Source: Planctomycetota bacterium
GTDB lineage: Bacteria; Planctomycetota; Phycisphaerae; WQYP01
Reading direction: 5' to 3'
DNA: 32,305 bases
NCBI GenBank assembly: GCA_021852275.1
Contig: JAJZNX010000126.1
Location: forward strand, 1-32,305
Below the pieces are notes generated by a model. It saw only the letters and a list, made by a program, of their open reading frames with translations, had not been told where the DNA came from and searched no databases. Positions 7,173 to 15,896 of this stretch are shown here, piece after piece; the first letter of the stretch is position 1; each line of letters starts with the position of its first letter. The position numbers and the translations under genes are program-made.

Positions 7173-9821
7173 ATGAATATGCAGTTGCAGTTCCATGCTA
7201 AAAAATGCACCAACCGTATAGCTGTGGTCGTGGCTTTGGTCTTGATGTTCGTGGCAATTCTGGCCAATGCCGGCAACTACGCTGCCGCTGCGCCGGCTGC
7301 ATCTGCCGGGCAGAGCTTTCCCGGCCCCACCTTGCAGACCCGTTACGTGATGCATCTGGAAAATCTGGGACTGGTCGATTTGCTCGTCCAGGCGGTTAAG
7401 GAACACCGTGGCACGCCATCAGAACCTCTGTTTCAATCCGGCCTGATTTACGCTCGCTGGACCAGTCTGGCCCATCATCCGGAAGAGCAGGCCTCCCTGG
7501 CTCCGCAGTTTGTGGCCCATCTGCAGGCTTACCTTGCCGCCAATTCCAACGCCACCATGGTGGATGGCACCTGGGCTACCAATCAGGCCAAGTTTCTGTT
7601 TGCCTATATTGTGCCGCCGATAGTCGATCGCATCGAATACTGGTCCTCCACTGCGGCAGATCGGGCCAAGCTTGCGCCGGTAGCCAAGCTCTCGCACGAT
7701 CTTTTAAGTGACGCCGATGGTTACTACGCGCAGATTATTCACAAACTAAACACGGCCACTACCTTCACGCATGCCGACGAGGTTGTTTATCAGCAAGCGT
7801 CCAGCGGCCAGGCGGAAGTATCTTATTATCTGGCCTATGCCGATTATTACACCGGTTTGTCTCTGGCACCGACCGACGCCGCCCACAAAACAATGTTGGA
7901 TCAAGCCGTCAAATTGGCAATCAAGTGGATCAAGCCTGGACCGGCTTCCGGCGTCTATTACCAGGCGCTGCTGCTGGCCGGCAAAGCGCAACTGCAAGCC
8001 GCCGAATACAGATCCGCCATTGCAACACTGCAAAAAGCGCAGGTTCCGGCCGGACCACTCTGGGTTCAATACCAAAGTCGCTACCAGCAGGTTGTGGCCA
8101 TGCTGAAATCTGGCCACCCCCGGGAAGCCACAACCACCCTCAATGCCTATGAAGCCTGGATTCACGCCGAAAGGACCATCGATACTCCCGGTGCCATTAT
8201 GGGAGCACAGTTGCTGCGTTATCGCATTCTTAATGCCCAGGCCAGCATGGCCAGCACGCCTCCCGCAAAAAAATCCGCGTTGGCCGATGAGGCAGCAACT
8301 CTGGCCCTTAAAATTATCAGTACGGCCCCGCAATACGAGCAGCTTATATTTTCTCATCTGGCCGGGGCACTGCCCCCGAAACCCGTCTTTGCCCAGCTTA
8401 GCCCACTGCAATCTCTGGCATACGCCTGGCTGCAAGCCCAGAAGAAAAATGATGCTCCGGCGGTGATCGCAGTGGATGCAATTCTCTCGGAAAAAGATGT
8501 AAATCCGGCGATTCGACGTGAGGCATTGCTGATCGGAGGCATTTCCAACTTTCGTCTTGGTCGCCTCACGGACGCAGTCAAACTCAATCTGGAATTCGTA
8601 AAATCCGATCCCCAAGATCCACGTGCTCCGCATGTGCTGAATCTGGCCCTGTATGATATCAAACAACTCAGTCCCGCCGCACAGGCTTCAGCCCAGGTCA
8701 GTTCGTTAATTTCTCAAGCTCTGCGTCTGGCTTACTTTACCTATCATGAAAAGAAATGGGCCTTTGCCTACGCCACGCAAATGCAGCAATCCGGACACCT
8801 GAATCAGGCCATACATGCGTTTGCGTCCATTGCGCCATCCGATCAATTTTACCTCGATGCCCGCTACGAAATGGTCCGTATCAGCACCAATCGACTGGCC
8901 CAGCTTGCCTCAAAGAAAGCACCGCTGGAACAACAGCGGCGGCAAGCCCGGCTGCTCTTAAGGAACTGCAGTAACTTTCTAACCCTGCTGCGGAATCCAC
9001 CATCCGCGGTATCTGCGAGCGATTTGAAACGTGCCCAGGGCTATCGGCGCGATATCTGGCTTATTCAGGCGGGCACCGCACTCGATCCGCTGCGGGATCC
9101 CAACCGCGCGGCCAAAGCTCTTGCCAATCTCGATCGCATTCGTACAACACTTTCGCCTAGACTTCAGGGCGTCGTTTTACGATACCGCATCAGGCAATAC
9201 CAGTTACAAAATCGCGGCAACCGCATATTGTCCCTGGTGGAACAATATGCCAAAGAATCTTCACAGAAAGCCACCGATATTATAGAAGGACTGATCGGGC
9301 AGTATGATCGGGAAAGCCGCAACAACCGCCACAGCAATCCCGTCAAGTCCCGCAGGCTCGCCGCCGATGCCGCAGCACTCATGAAGCAACTGATCCAATA
9401 TCTGCAAAAAGCCCCTAAGCCAAAGAAGGAAGAGATTTATGTATACCGGCAGCTTCTAGCTGATGAGTTAATTCGCGCCGGTCACGGCCATCAAGCCATG
9501 GCCATTTTCAAAATACTTGAACATGAAAAACCGCAGGATCTGGAAAACTTCATCGGTGTGGCCCGATCTGCCTATGCCACGGGCGACTATAACTACGCCC
9601 ACAGTCTGTACGTACGAATTATTCCGCAATTGAAGCCCGGGTCCACCCTGTTCTGGTCCGCCTACCTCTACCTTATTCGCAGCAATCAGGCTATGGGAAA
9701 AAATCAGGAGGCGACCCGGTCTTCACTGAAATCCCTAAACGCCTTTTACGGTGCCAGCATTGGCGGGAAATATTTCCACCAGCAATTTGAAAAACTGCTC
9801 GCCAGCTACACCATCAATTAA
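7173..9821 (+). CDS. Large exported TPR-like repeat protein
   Basis: An 882-residue protein with an N-terminal signal sequence (basic MNMQLQFHAKK followed by a hydrophobic stretch, likely cleavage near residues 36-45) and then almost entirely helical sequence. Many A-x-x-x-L-x-x-A pairs, such as AEYRSAIATLQKA, RLTDAVKLNLEFV, GHGQAMAIFKILEHEKPQDLE-type and GDYNYAHSLYVRI segments, read as tetratricopeptide-like repeats. No catalytic motif was seen. It is therefore probably periplasmic or attached to the outer membrane and acts as a scaffold. The start is ATG 7173, seven bases after AAGGA; nearby ATGs at 7167 and 7179 and TTG 7137 are less well placed. It follows the second exbD by 154 bases on the same strand and is likely the periplasmic partner of the ExbB/ExbD/vWA unit. 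Family membership below the TPR level is not recognised. Confidence 0.75.
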   Translation: MNMQLQFHAKKCTNRIAVVVALVLMFVAILANAGNYAAAAPAASAGQSFPGPTLQTRYVMHLENLGLVDLLVQAVKEHRGTPSEPLFQSGLIYARWTSLAHHPEEQASLAPQFVAHLQAYLAANSNATMVDGTWATNQAKFLFAYIVPPIVDRIEYWSSTAADRAKLAPVAKLSHDLLSDADGYYAQIIHKLNTATTFTHADEVVYQQASSGQAEVSYYLAYADYYTGLSLAPTDAAHKTMLDQAVKLAIKWIKPGPASGVYYQALLLAGKAQLQAAEYRSAIATLQKAQVPAGPLWVQYQSRYQQVVAMLKSGHPREATTTLNAYEAWIHAERTIDTPGAIMGAQLLRYRILNAQASMASTPPAKKSALADEAATLALKIISTAPQYEQLIFSHLAGALPPKPVFAQLSPLQSLAYAWLQAQKKNDAPAVIAVDAILSEKDVNPAIRREALLIGGISNFRLGRLTDAVKLNLEFVKSDPQDPRAPHVLNLALYDIKQLSPAAQASAQVSSLISQALRLAYFTYHEKKWAFAYATQMQQSGHLNQAIHAFASIAPSDQFYLDARYEMVRISTNRLAQLASKKAPLEQQRRQARLLLRNCSNFLTLLRNPPSAVSASDLKRAQGYRRDIWLIQAGTALDPLRDPNRAAKALANLDRIRTTLSPRLQGVVLRYRIRQYQLQNRGNRILSLVEQYAKESSQKATDIIEGLIGQYDRESRNNRHSNPVKSRRLAADAAALMKQLIQYLQKAPKPKKEEIYVYRQLLADELIRAGHGHQAMAIFKILEHEKPQDLENFIGVARSAYATGDYNYAHSLYVRIIPQLKPGSTLFWSAYLYLIRSNQAMGKNQEATRSSLKSLNAFYGASIGGKYFHQQFEKLLASYTIN

Positions 9822-9838
9822 ATCGTAGAGCGTTGTAA

Positions 9839-10522
9839 TTACAAAGTTATTCCCGCCACCGCGGAAAGCCATTCCCGGGCAATAATCCACTGCCCTGCCG
9901 CATTGGGATGCACACCGTCAAAGAGCCAATAGTCCGGGCCGGTTGTGGCGGCTGCTCGTTCCAGAGGTTCCTGCAGCGGCACAAAAACCGCCTGCCATTC
10001 CTCCGCCAATTGCCGCACCAAGCGCTGGCAAGGTCGCAGGCGCGAACACAACTCCGGCGCAACGGCCGATGGGTCCTCCACACTTACCCCCACCGTCGCG
10101 GATGGCAGCAGAAAAGGCTCACATAAAACCAATCGAATTTGCGGCAAATTCCGGCGTGTCATTTCCAGCAACTGCCGGTAATGCAACTCGAAAGCCGCCA
10201 TATCCACCGCCGGGCGCAAACGGTCCCGCAACACCTCGTTGACCCCCACGAGCACGCTGAGTATGGTCGGTTTTAACGCCAGACAATCTTTTTGCCAGCG
10301 TGCCAACAAATCGGTTAAGCCATTGCCGCTGACTCCCCTATTCTCAAACTTAAGTTGCATCTCCGGAAATTCCGCCTGAAGCTTGGCCGCCACAATCATC
10401 GCCCAGCCCGATCCCAGGCGGTAGCTGGTGCCCACTTCCTCCGGTTTACGGAATGCATTGGTGATGGAGTCACCCTGAAACAAAACCACACTGCCCGGCG
10501 TAAGCGTTTTTATCAGCAACAT
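9839..10522 (-). CDS. SGNH/GDSL-type hydrolase
   Basis: A 227-residue esterase-type hydrolase of the SGNH fold. Block I is FQGDSIT with nucleophile S19, block II has NRGVSGNG near 61-68, block III reads VGVNEV (usually GxND), and block V is DGVHPN with D202 and H205 completing the triad. The substrate is likely an acyl or acetyl ester, possibly on carbohydrate. The start is ATG 10522; the frame stays open further upstream, but that part overlaps the tyrS 3' end and reads as non-protein sequence. No strong ribosome site is present, so it may depend on read-through from tyrS, 52 bases upstream. No signal peptide is seen, so it is probably cytoplasmic. It converges with the TPR gene with 17 bases between stops. 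Confidence 0.85.
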   Translation of the reverse strand: MLLIKTLTPGSVVLFQGDSITNAFRKPEEVGTSYRLGSGWAMIVAAKLQAEFPEMQLKFENRGVSGNGLTDLLARWQKDCLALKPTILSVLVGVNEVLRDRLRPAVDMAAFELHYRQLLEMTRRNLPQIRLVLCEPFLLPSATVGVSVEDPSAVAPELCSRLRPCQRLVRQLAEEWQAVFVPLQEPLERAAATTGPDYWLFDGVHPNAAGQWIIAREWLSAVAGITL

Positions 10523-10574
10523 AACAATAACCCATGTGTAAAGTGCCGATCCGGCTTGCAGTCTTTTACTCGTG

Positions 10575-11810
10575 CTAGACGACACGGATACGGCACACCC
10601 TGCGTTTGCCCACCTGCAAAACAGGATCATCATTAAGAGACACGTGTATCCGCGGATCGGAAATCTTCTGCCCGCCAAAACTGACTGCACCCGATTCCAC
10701 CATGCGCCGGGCTTCTGATGTTGAATTCGTAAACCCAATCTCCTTGATCAAGGTCAGAAGACCAATTTTTCCATTCTGCAGCATCGCGGAAGCGATGGTC
10801 CTTACCTCCACCTCCACGGGCAACCCCCCATCCGTAAAACGCCGCCGAAAATCCTCCGCTGCTGCCTCCGCAGCCTCCGCCGAATGGAATTGCTCCACAA
10901 TAACGCGGCCCAAAATATCTTTGGCCTCCCGCGGATGGGTAATGCCGGCATCCAGCAGGGACGCGATACGATTCGACTGCAGCGGGGTGCAGAGCCTAAA
11001 CCACTGCCCCATCAATGCATCCGGAATGCTCATCACTTTGCCGAATTGATCTACCGCTGAATCCGCCAGTCCAATGTAGTTGTTCAGAGATTTGCTCATT
11101 TTCTGCCGGCCGTCCGTTCCCACAAGAATTTCCATGATGATTACAATTTGCGGCGCTTTTCCCTGACCGCACTGCAAATCCCGCCCGACGAGATTGTTAA
11201 ACGTCTGATCCGTGCCGCCGAGTTCAACATCCGCCTCCACCATAACCGAATCCCATCCCTGCATCAGTGGATATAAAAACTCGTGAATATAAATCGCCTC
11301 GCCGGCCTTATAGCGGTCGCTGAAGGTATCACGCTCCAGCATCCTCGCCACCGTCATCTGCTGGGCCAAGCGCAGCGCGTCTCCAAAGTTCATTTTCGAA
11401 AGCCATTCGCTGTTCCGCCGGATCTCCAGTTTGTCCGCACTGGTGTCAAGAATTTTCCCAGCCTGCTGTAAATAGGTCCGTGAATTCTCGTCCACCTGCC
11501 GGGCTGAAAGCACCGGCCGGGTCTTGGCTTTGCCCGTCGGATCCCCGATCATGGCGGTAAAATCACCGATAATCAGGACCGCCTTGTGTCCGAGGTCCTG
11601 AAACTGCCGCAGTTTGCGCAGCACTACTGCATGGCCCAGATGCAAATCCGGCGCGGTGGGGTCCATTCCCAGTTTCACCCGCAATGGCCGCCGGGCGACC
11701 GCTGCAGCTTTGATCCGATCTTTGAGTTCAATGGCCGAATAGACATGATCCACATCCGAGAGCAGAAATTCCACCTGCGCATCCAAGTCCATGACAACAT
11801 TCTGATTCAT
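10575..11810 (-). CDS. tyrS: Tyrosyl-tRNA synthetase
   Basis: A 411-residue class I aminoacyl-tRNA synthetase that charges tRNA-Tyr. HIGH-type motif HLGH sits at 57-60, the tyrosine-binding block VEADVELGGTDQTFN near 191-205, and KMSKS at 237-241. A C-terminal S4-type RNA-binding domain covers about 345-405 (NSTSEARRMVESGAVSFGGQKI). The pattern AQQMTVARMLERDTF followed by GEAIYIHEFLYPLMQGWDS is typical of the TyrZ-like bacterial subgroup. Length is normal. The ATG at 11810 has only a weak G-rich upstream element. It lies between the phosphatidylserine decarboxylase (100 bases upstream) and the SGNH hydrolase, all on the minus strand. Confidence 0.97.
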   Translation of the reverse strand: MNQNVVMDLDAQVEFLLSDVDHVYSAIELKDRIKAAAVARRPLRVKLGMDPTAPDLHLGHAVVLRKLRQFQDLGHKAVLIIGDFTAMIGDPTGKAKTRPVLSARQVDENSRTYLQQAGKILDTSADKLEIRRNSEWLSKMNFGDALRLAQQMTVARMLERDTFSDRYKAGEAIYIHEFLYPLMQGWDSVMVEADVELGGTDQTFNNLVGRDLQCGQGKAPQIVIIMEILVGTDGRQKMSKSLNNYIGLADSAVDQFGKVMSIPDALMGQWFRLCTPLQSNRIASLLDAGITHPREAKDILGRVIVEQFHSAEAAEAAAEDFRRRFTDGGLPVEVEVRTIASAMLQNGKIGLLTLIKEIGFTNSTSEARRMVESGAVSFGGQKISDPRIHVSLNDDPVLQVGKRRVCRIRVV

Positions 11811-11910
11811 CCCAAAGCCCCAGTACCATGTAGCTTCATCTGAGCCACATCACAAAATTCATCCCGCTCCTGCTATGCCGCGGCGGCAGGCGGCGGATCG
11901 ACCTGACAAA

Positions 11911-12600
11911 TCAATCCCGTAATTGCAATAATACGCTTGATCCACCTTTCACGCTCATTCCCACCTGAACCATGGTTTGCCATTGATCGGGATGCGGAAC
12001 GATGAGTTCTGTACGGCTGCCAAAGGCTATCATGCCGATGCGCTGCCCCCGGGCCACCGATTCTCCCTGATGCAGCGGGCAAATAATGCGGCGGGCGATG
12101 GCTCCCGCCACCTGCCGCACCACGGCAACCGGTGCATCAGAGGTCGTTTTTCCCGGCCCGGTAAGCAAGATCGTGTTGGACTGGTTTTTCTTTCCTGATT
12201 CCGGATGACGGGCATCCAGGAATAACCCGTGCTCAAACCGGGTGGAAATCACGGTTCCAGCGCAGGGACTGCGGTTGATATGCACATCCAGCACGCTTAA
12301 AAAAATACCTATTTTTAATGCCGGTCCACCAAACCATGGCAGATGATCTACCCGTGTAATTTCCGTTATTTTGCCATCCGCGGGCGCCACCATGATTCCC
12401 ACCTTTTCCGGGATGCTTCGCGGAATATCTCTGAAAAACGCCAGCAGCGCCAAAATTATGCCAGCATCCACAAACATCAGCGGCCAGTACAGGACATAAA
12501 AAATCAATCCCGCCGCAGCACCCACCGCCAGAATCGGCAGCCAGATTTTCCACCCATACAGTGACAGCGGAAAATAGGGTAATTGTGAGCTTCGAGACAC
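11911..12600 (-). CDS. psd: Phosphatidylserine decarboxylase, short pyruvoyl type
   Basis: A 229-residue membrane-associated decarboxylase that converts phosphatidylserine to phosphatidylethanolamine. Two hydrophobic segments at about 18-40 and 42-55 anchor the N-terminus. Family blocks are APADGKI (72-78), DVHINRSP (105-112) and the self-cleavage site FGSR (193-196), where S195 would become the pyruvoyl group. The small size and FGSR (rather than LGST) put it in the short, archaeal-like 'Psd-related' group found in many bacteria. The start is GTG at 12600: the upstream in-frame codon pair ends in TAG and AAAGG lies about ten bases before it. No phosphatidylserine synthase gene is visible in the window, although it is often the neighbour. 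Confidence 0.92.
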   Translation of the reverse strand: MSRSSQLPYFPLSLYGWKIWLPILAVGAAAGLIFYVLYWPLMFVDAGIILALLAFFRDIPRSIPEKVGIMVAPADGKITEITRVDHLPWFGGPALKIGIFLSVLDVHINRSPCAGTVISTRFEHGLFLDARHPESGKKNQSNTILLTGPGKTTSDAPVAVVRQVAGAIARRIICPLHQGESVARGQRIGMIAFGSRTELIVPHPDQWQTMVQVGMSVKGGSSVLLQLRD

Positions 12601-12697
12601 GTACTATAAGCCTTTCATTTGTGCTATATCTCAACCGGCCGGCGATTTTTGCCGTATCAAGGTTCGCTTTTTCGTCCGCCGGTTCAGATTCCCGAGT

Positions 12698-13699
12698 TTA
12701 GCGCCGGGACGCCGGGCGGGCTGGCCGTCCCGTGCGGGCCGATTCGTAAATTGCATCCATCAATTCACTCTGGGCGATGCCGTTGGCGGTGGAAGTGCGC
12801 GGCTCCGCCCGGCCCAGAATGGCATCAATGAAATTGTCATTCGGGGTGCTGGCGGCACCGGCAATAAGCGGATATTTCACCCTTTCACGTCCTTTAAAGA
12901 CGTTAATCCAGGAACCGCCCCAGCCATCCACATCAATGCGACCTTCGTCAAAGATAAAGTGCATCGAAGCCCCATCGGCAGGACAATTGCCACTGACAAT
13001 AAGGCTGGCCATCACCCCGTTTTCAAAGCGGATATTGATGGAAGAGTTGATGTCCACGCGTGTGCCATGGTTGTCCACAAAGGCAAACACCTCCGCTATG
13101 CTGGATTCCACCGACCAGACCAGGCTATTGAGCAGATGAGCCCCTGAATCATACGCCTGGCCACCGCCGGAAAGCGCCGGATCCTGCCGCCACTTACCCA
13201 CGGTACCGCGCAGCCAGTTCTGGCTTAAGTAGCCGGAAACCAATTCCAGCCGCCCCAGGCTCCTGGTCCGAATCTGCTCCCGCAGGTAGGCAAACTCCGG
13301 CGTACAAGGCGTGTTATAACCAATCACGAATATCTTTTTTGAAGCCTTGGCTTTGGCATCCAATTGATGGGCCTGGTCCGCCGCCGTCACCATCGGCTTT
13401 TCCATCAGCACATGACAACTAGCGTCCAGCGCCTCCATCCCCTGGGCAAAATGCAGCGTATGCGGTGTGACAATGGTAACCGCATCCAGTTGGCTTTGGC
13501 GGTACATGCTGGCTGTATCGGTATAAATGGCGGGTTTGGGGTCCAACTGCGATAGATGGGCGGCGATGAACTTTTCAGCAATCGCCGTCGTCAGATCACA
13601 GCACGCCACAATGCTCACCTCCGGATTTCTTAAATAGCGACCGGCATGTGCCCCCGCCATGCCACCGCAGCCTACAATGCCCATTCTAATTTTCGCCAT
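12698..13699 (-). CDS. Gfo/Idh/MocA family NAD(P)-dependent oxidoreductase
   Basis: A 333-residue oxidoreductase. The N-terminal Rossmann domain starts with GIVGCGGMAGAH (7-18) and contains the conserved EKP (100-102), which helps position the nicotinamide. The C-terminal alpha/beta domain contains the GGGQAYDSGAHLLN stretch with the histidine common in this family. Substrates of the family are sugars, inositol or related polyols; the specific one cannot be told. No Tat or Sec signal is present, so it is cytoplasmic. The start at 13699 has GGAG seven bases upstream. It is the most upstream gene of a minus-strand run and is divergent from the MarR/efflux operon. Such oxidoreductases are numerous in Planctomycetota. 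Confidence 0.93.
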   Translation of the reverse strand: MAKIRMGIVGCGGMAGAHAGRYLRNPEVSIVACCDLTTAIAEKFIAAHLSQLDPKPAIYTDTASMYRQSQLDAVTIVTPHTLHFAQGMEALDASCHVLMEKPMVTAADQAHQLDAKAKASKKIFVIGYNTPCTPEFAYLREQIRTRSLGRLELVSGYLSQNWLRGTVGKWRQDPALSGGGQAYDSGAHLLNSLVWSVESSIAEVFAFVDNHGTRVDINSSINIRFENGVMASLIVSGNCPADGASMHFIFDEGRIDVDGWGGSWINVFKGRERVKYPLIAGAASTPNDNFIDAILGRAEPRTSTANGIAQSELMDAIYESARTGRPARPASRR

Positions 13700-13803
13700 G
13701 CGAACGCTCCAAGTCAGGCGGCGCAGACTGTAATCCCGGTAATCGAAATGACAAATCCACGCCTGCCATCGGCCAAACTATAAGGCCCACCAGAGATCAA
13801 CGT

Positions 13804-13896
13804 CAACTATCGGTAGCCGTCAGTGACCGGCGGGCGGGTAGGGCATATACTTCAACTTTGCAACTATCTAACAAGTGCTGCGTAAAGCATTGAAGT
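13804..13896. promoter_or_regulatory. Candidate promoter and operator for the MarR/efflux operon
   Basis: GTGACC (13823-13828), 17 bases, then TATACT (13846-13851) reads as a plus-strand promoter. ACTTCAA (13849-13855), overlapping the -10 box, and TTGAAGT (13890-13896) form a perfect 7-bp inverted repeat with a 34-base gap. A direct repeat CAACTATC occurs at 13804-13811 and 13861-13868. MarR proteins usually autoregulate by binding inverted repeats over their own promoter, so this layout is suggestive, though the wide gap between arms is atypical. The rest of 13700-14000 holds no convincing gene. Confidence 0.35.
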
Positions 13897-14000
13897 GCGG
13901 CAACGCATGTTCAAGAACGTCTGCCGCTTGCTTATGTGGTGTCTGTCGTTTGACTTGCACCATGGAATTAGAAAATGGCATCAGCGGATATACTTTGGTT

Positions 14001-14480
14001 ATGAAACTGGTTTCCAGCCAAATAAGGTCGTCAATAACAGATACCACACCCGAAGATGTGGCTGTAGCCCTGCTGACCCTGATTCCTCGGATGATGGCCA
14101 CGTTGCGGCAACAACTGCGATCCGCCGACGGTCTGGAAATTCGCGGTGGACAATTTCGCCTGCTGATGATCATTCAGGCACATCATCAAGTATCCATCAC
14201 CCAAGCCGCTGATCTGATAGGACTTACGGTCCCGACAACCTCCAAAATTGTGGACGAACTCACCCAACAAAACTTGCTGGCCCGACACCCCGACACTACG
14301 GATCGCAGACGTGTGCTGCTGTCGCTGACGGCCCACGGCGCATCGGCACTGGAAACCGTTTCTAAGGCAGCCCGCGAGCATCTAGCCAACCTGCTTGAAC
14401 CCTTAACGCCACCTGAACGATCCTTTATCCTGTGCGCTGTGGAAACGTTGCGACCGCTATTTGAACGACAACCGAAGTAA
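14001..14480 (+). CDS. MarR family transcriptional regulator
   Basis: A 159-residue winged-helix regulator. The helix-turn-helix lies at about 65-92 (VSITQAADLIGLTVPTTSKIVDEL) and the wing carries DRRRVLLSLT (101-110), both typical of MarR. N- and C-terminal helices for dimerisation flank it. It probably binds the upstream region and represses the efflux genes, which begin 67 bases downstream, until a small ligand releases it. Starts: ATG 14001 gives a normal-length MarR. ATG 13962 and GTG 13875 would add 13 or 42 residues, the latter Cys-rich and not MarR-like. None has a clear ribosome site. TATACT at 13989-13994 lies six bases before ATG 14001, as would be expected for a leaderless message, but no -35 box goes with it. 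Confidence 0.88.
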   Translation: MKLVSSQIRSSITDTTPEDVAVALLTLIPRMMATLRQQLRSADGLEIRGGQFRLLMIIQAHHQVSITQAADLIGLTVPTTSKIVDELTQQNLLARHPDTTDRRRVLLSLTAHGASALETVSKAAREHLANLLEPLTPPERSFILCAVETLRPLFERQPK

Positions 14481-14547
14481 GGAATCTTCTGGAAAAAGGG
14501 AAAACGTCGTATTTAAGATAATTTTTTACTAAAGCGCGGGGAAAATT

Positions 14548-15870
14548 ATGAAATCAACTCTCAAATGGTTACTCATGCTTGTGATCGTGGCCGCAATCGG
14601 CTATTTCGGCTGGCATTGGTGGACCGGTCAGGCCAAGTCGCATACCTTGTTCAAGACTGCGCCCGTGCGCAGAGGTACTTTGCTGGCCACAGTCAGCGCC
14701 ACCGGAACTCTTGAGCCACGCGAAGTGGTGGATGTCGGAGCTGAGGTCAGTGGAACTATTATTTCCTTTGGAAAAGATGCCGCCGGCCACGAAGTGGATT
14801 ACGACTCACCGGTACGTAAAGGAACGGTGCTGGCGCGCATTGATCCAGCCCTGTTTGCCGCCGCTGTGGCACAGGCGAACGCCAATCTGGCCCAAGCGCA
14901 GGCCAATGTCAAGGTAGCACAGGCCAAACTGGAAGGTTACCAGGCCGCGTACGTGGATGCATCAGCAGACTGGCAGCGGGCCCAAAAAATCGGCACCGCT
15001 AACGGGGCTTTATCGATTACGCAGTACGATGCCTACCAATCCACCGCCGATCAAGCGAAAGCTAACGTGGTCAATGGCCAAGCATCACTGGTGGCAGCGC
15101 GTGCGGCGGTTCAGGCCGCTGAGGCTGCTTTGGCTACTGCAAAAATCAATCTGGCGTATTGTACCATCACCTCGCCCGTCAACGGCGTGGTCATAGATCG
15201 CCGCGTGAATATCGGCCAGACGGTGGCCTCCAGCTTCAGCACGCCGAGCCTCTTTCTCATCGCCGAAAATCTCGATCGCATTCAGGTGTGGGCATCGGTG
15301 AATGAGGCCGACATCGGGAGCATCAAAATCGGCGACCCGGTCAGCTTTACCATCGATGCCTATCCGAATCAGACTTTTCATGGCACAGTTTCCCAAGTCC
15401 GCCTTAATGCCACCATGGTTCAAAATGTGGTTACTTATACTGTTGTGGTGGATACCGCCAATCCCGGCGGCAAATTGCTGCCATACCTGACGGCTCAAAC
15501 CGATTTCCTTGTAGCACAACGAAAAAATGTCCTCATGGTTCCCAATGCGGCCCTGCGGTGGGTTCCACTGAAATCACAGATTCTTCCAGCCGCTGCCACA
15601 ACAAACCATCCCACCACAACTACCAAACCCGCCTCCATCGTCAAAGGTGCAACAGGCCGTGGAACGCTATGGGTCGTCGATGGTGCTTTTGTACGCCCGG
15701 TCAATGTTGAGGTCGGTCTGGCTAACGACTACGACACTCAGGTGATCTCCAGCCAGATAAAACCGGGCATGGAGGTTGTGGTTGGTGAGCGGCAGGCCGG
15801 ATCTGCCTCCTCGACCGGCACCAATCCCTTTATTCCCCACCCGTTTGCCCACAACAAAAAGGCTCCCTAA
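14548..15870 (+). CDS. macA: MacA-like periplasmic adaptor (membrane fusion protein)
   Basis: A 440-residue HlyD/MacA-type adaptor that joins an inner-membrane ABC transporter to an outer-membrane channel. A single N-terminal membrane anchor (about 5-24) leads to the first biotinyl-lipoyl half (TLLATVSATGTLEPREVVDVGAEVSG), an Ala/Gln-rich coiled-coil hairpin (about 105-205), the second lipoyl half (CTITSPVNGVVIDRRVNIGQTV), then beta-barrel and membrane-proximal domains. A Thr/Pro-rich insert near 350-368 is probably a flexible loop. GGGGA lies just before ATG 14548. It is followed by the ATPase, permease and channel genes in order, so the MacAB-TolC assignment rests on both domains and context. 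Confidence 0.92.
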   Translation: MKSTLKWLLMLVIVAAIGYFGWHWWTGQAKSHTLFKTAPVRRGTLLATVSATGTLEPREVVDVGAEVSGTIISFGKDAAGHEVDYDSPVRKGTVLARIDPALFAAAVAQANANLAQAQANVKVAQAKLEGYQAAYVDASADWQRAQKIGTANGALSITQYDAYQSTADQAKANVVNGQASLVAARAAVQAAEAALATAKINLAYCTITSPVNGVVIDRRVNIGQTVASSFSTPSLFLIAENLDRIQVWASVNEADIGSIKIGDPVSFTIDAYPNQTFHGTVSQVRLNATMVQNVVTYTVVVDTANPGGKLLPYLTAQTDFLVAQRKNVLMVPNAALRWVPLKSQILPAAATTNHPTTTTKPASIVKGATGRGTLWVVDGAFVRPVNVEVGLANDYDTQVISSQIKPGMEVVVGERQAGSASSTGTNPFIPHPFAHNKKAP

Positions 15871-15896
15871 GACCCCATGTGATATGGATTACCAGC

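Noticed and set aside
7746-8666. Antisense frame of 306 codons inside the TPR gene
   Set aside because: The TPR protein has a signal sequence, a good start and repeats; the antisense translation is Gly/Arg-rich noise.
9833-9844. TTGTAATTACAA palindrome between convergent stops
   Set aside because: AT-only weak stem without a GC-rich base or T-tract; too weak to call a terminator.
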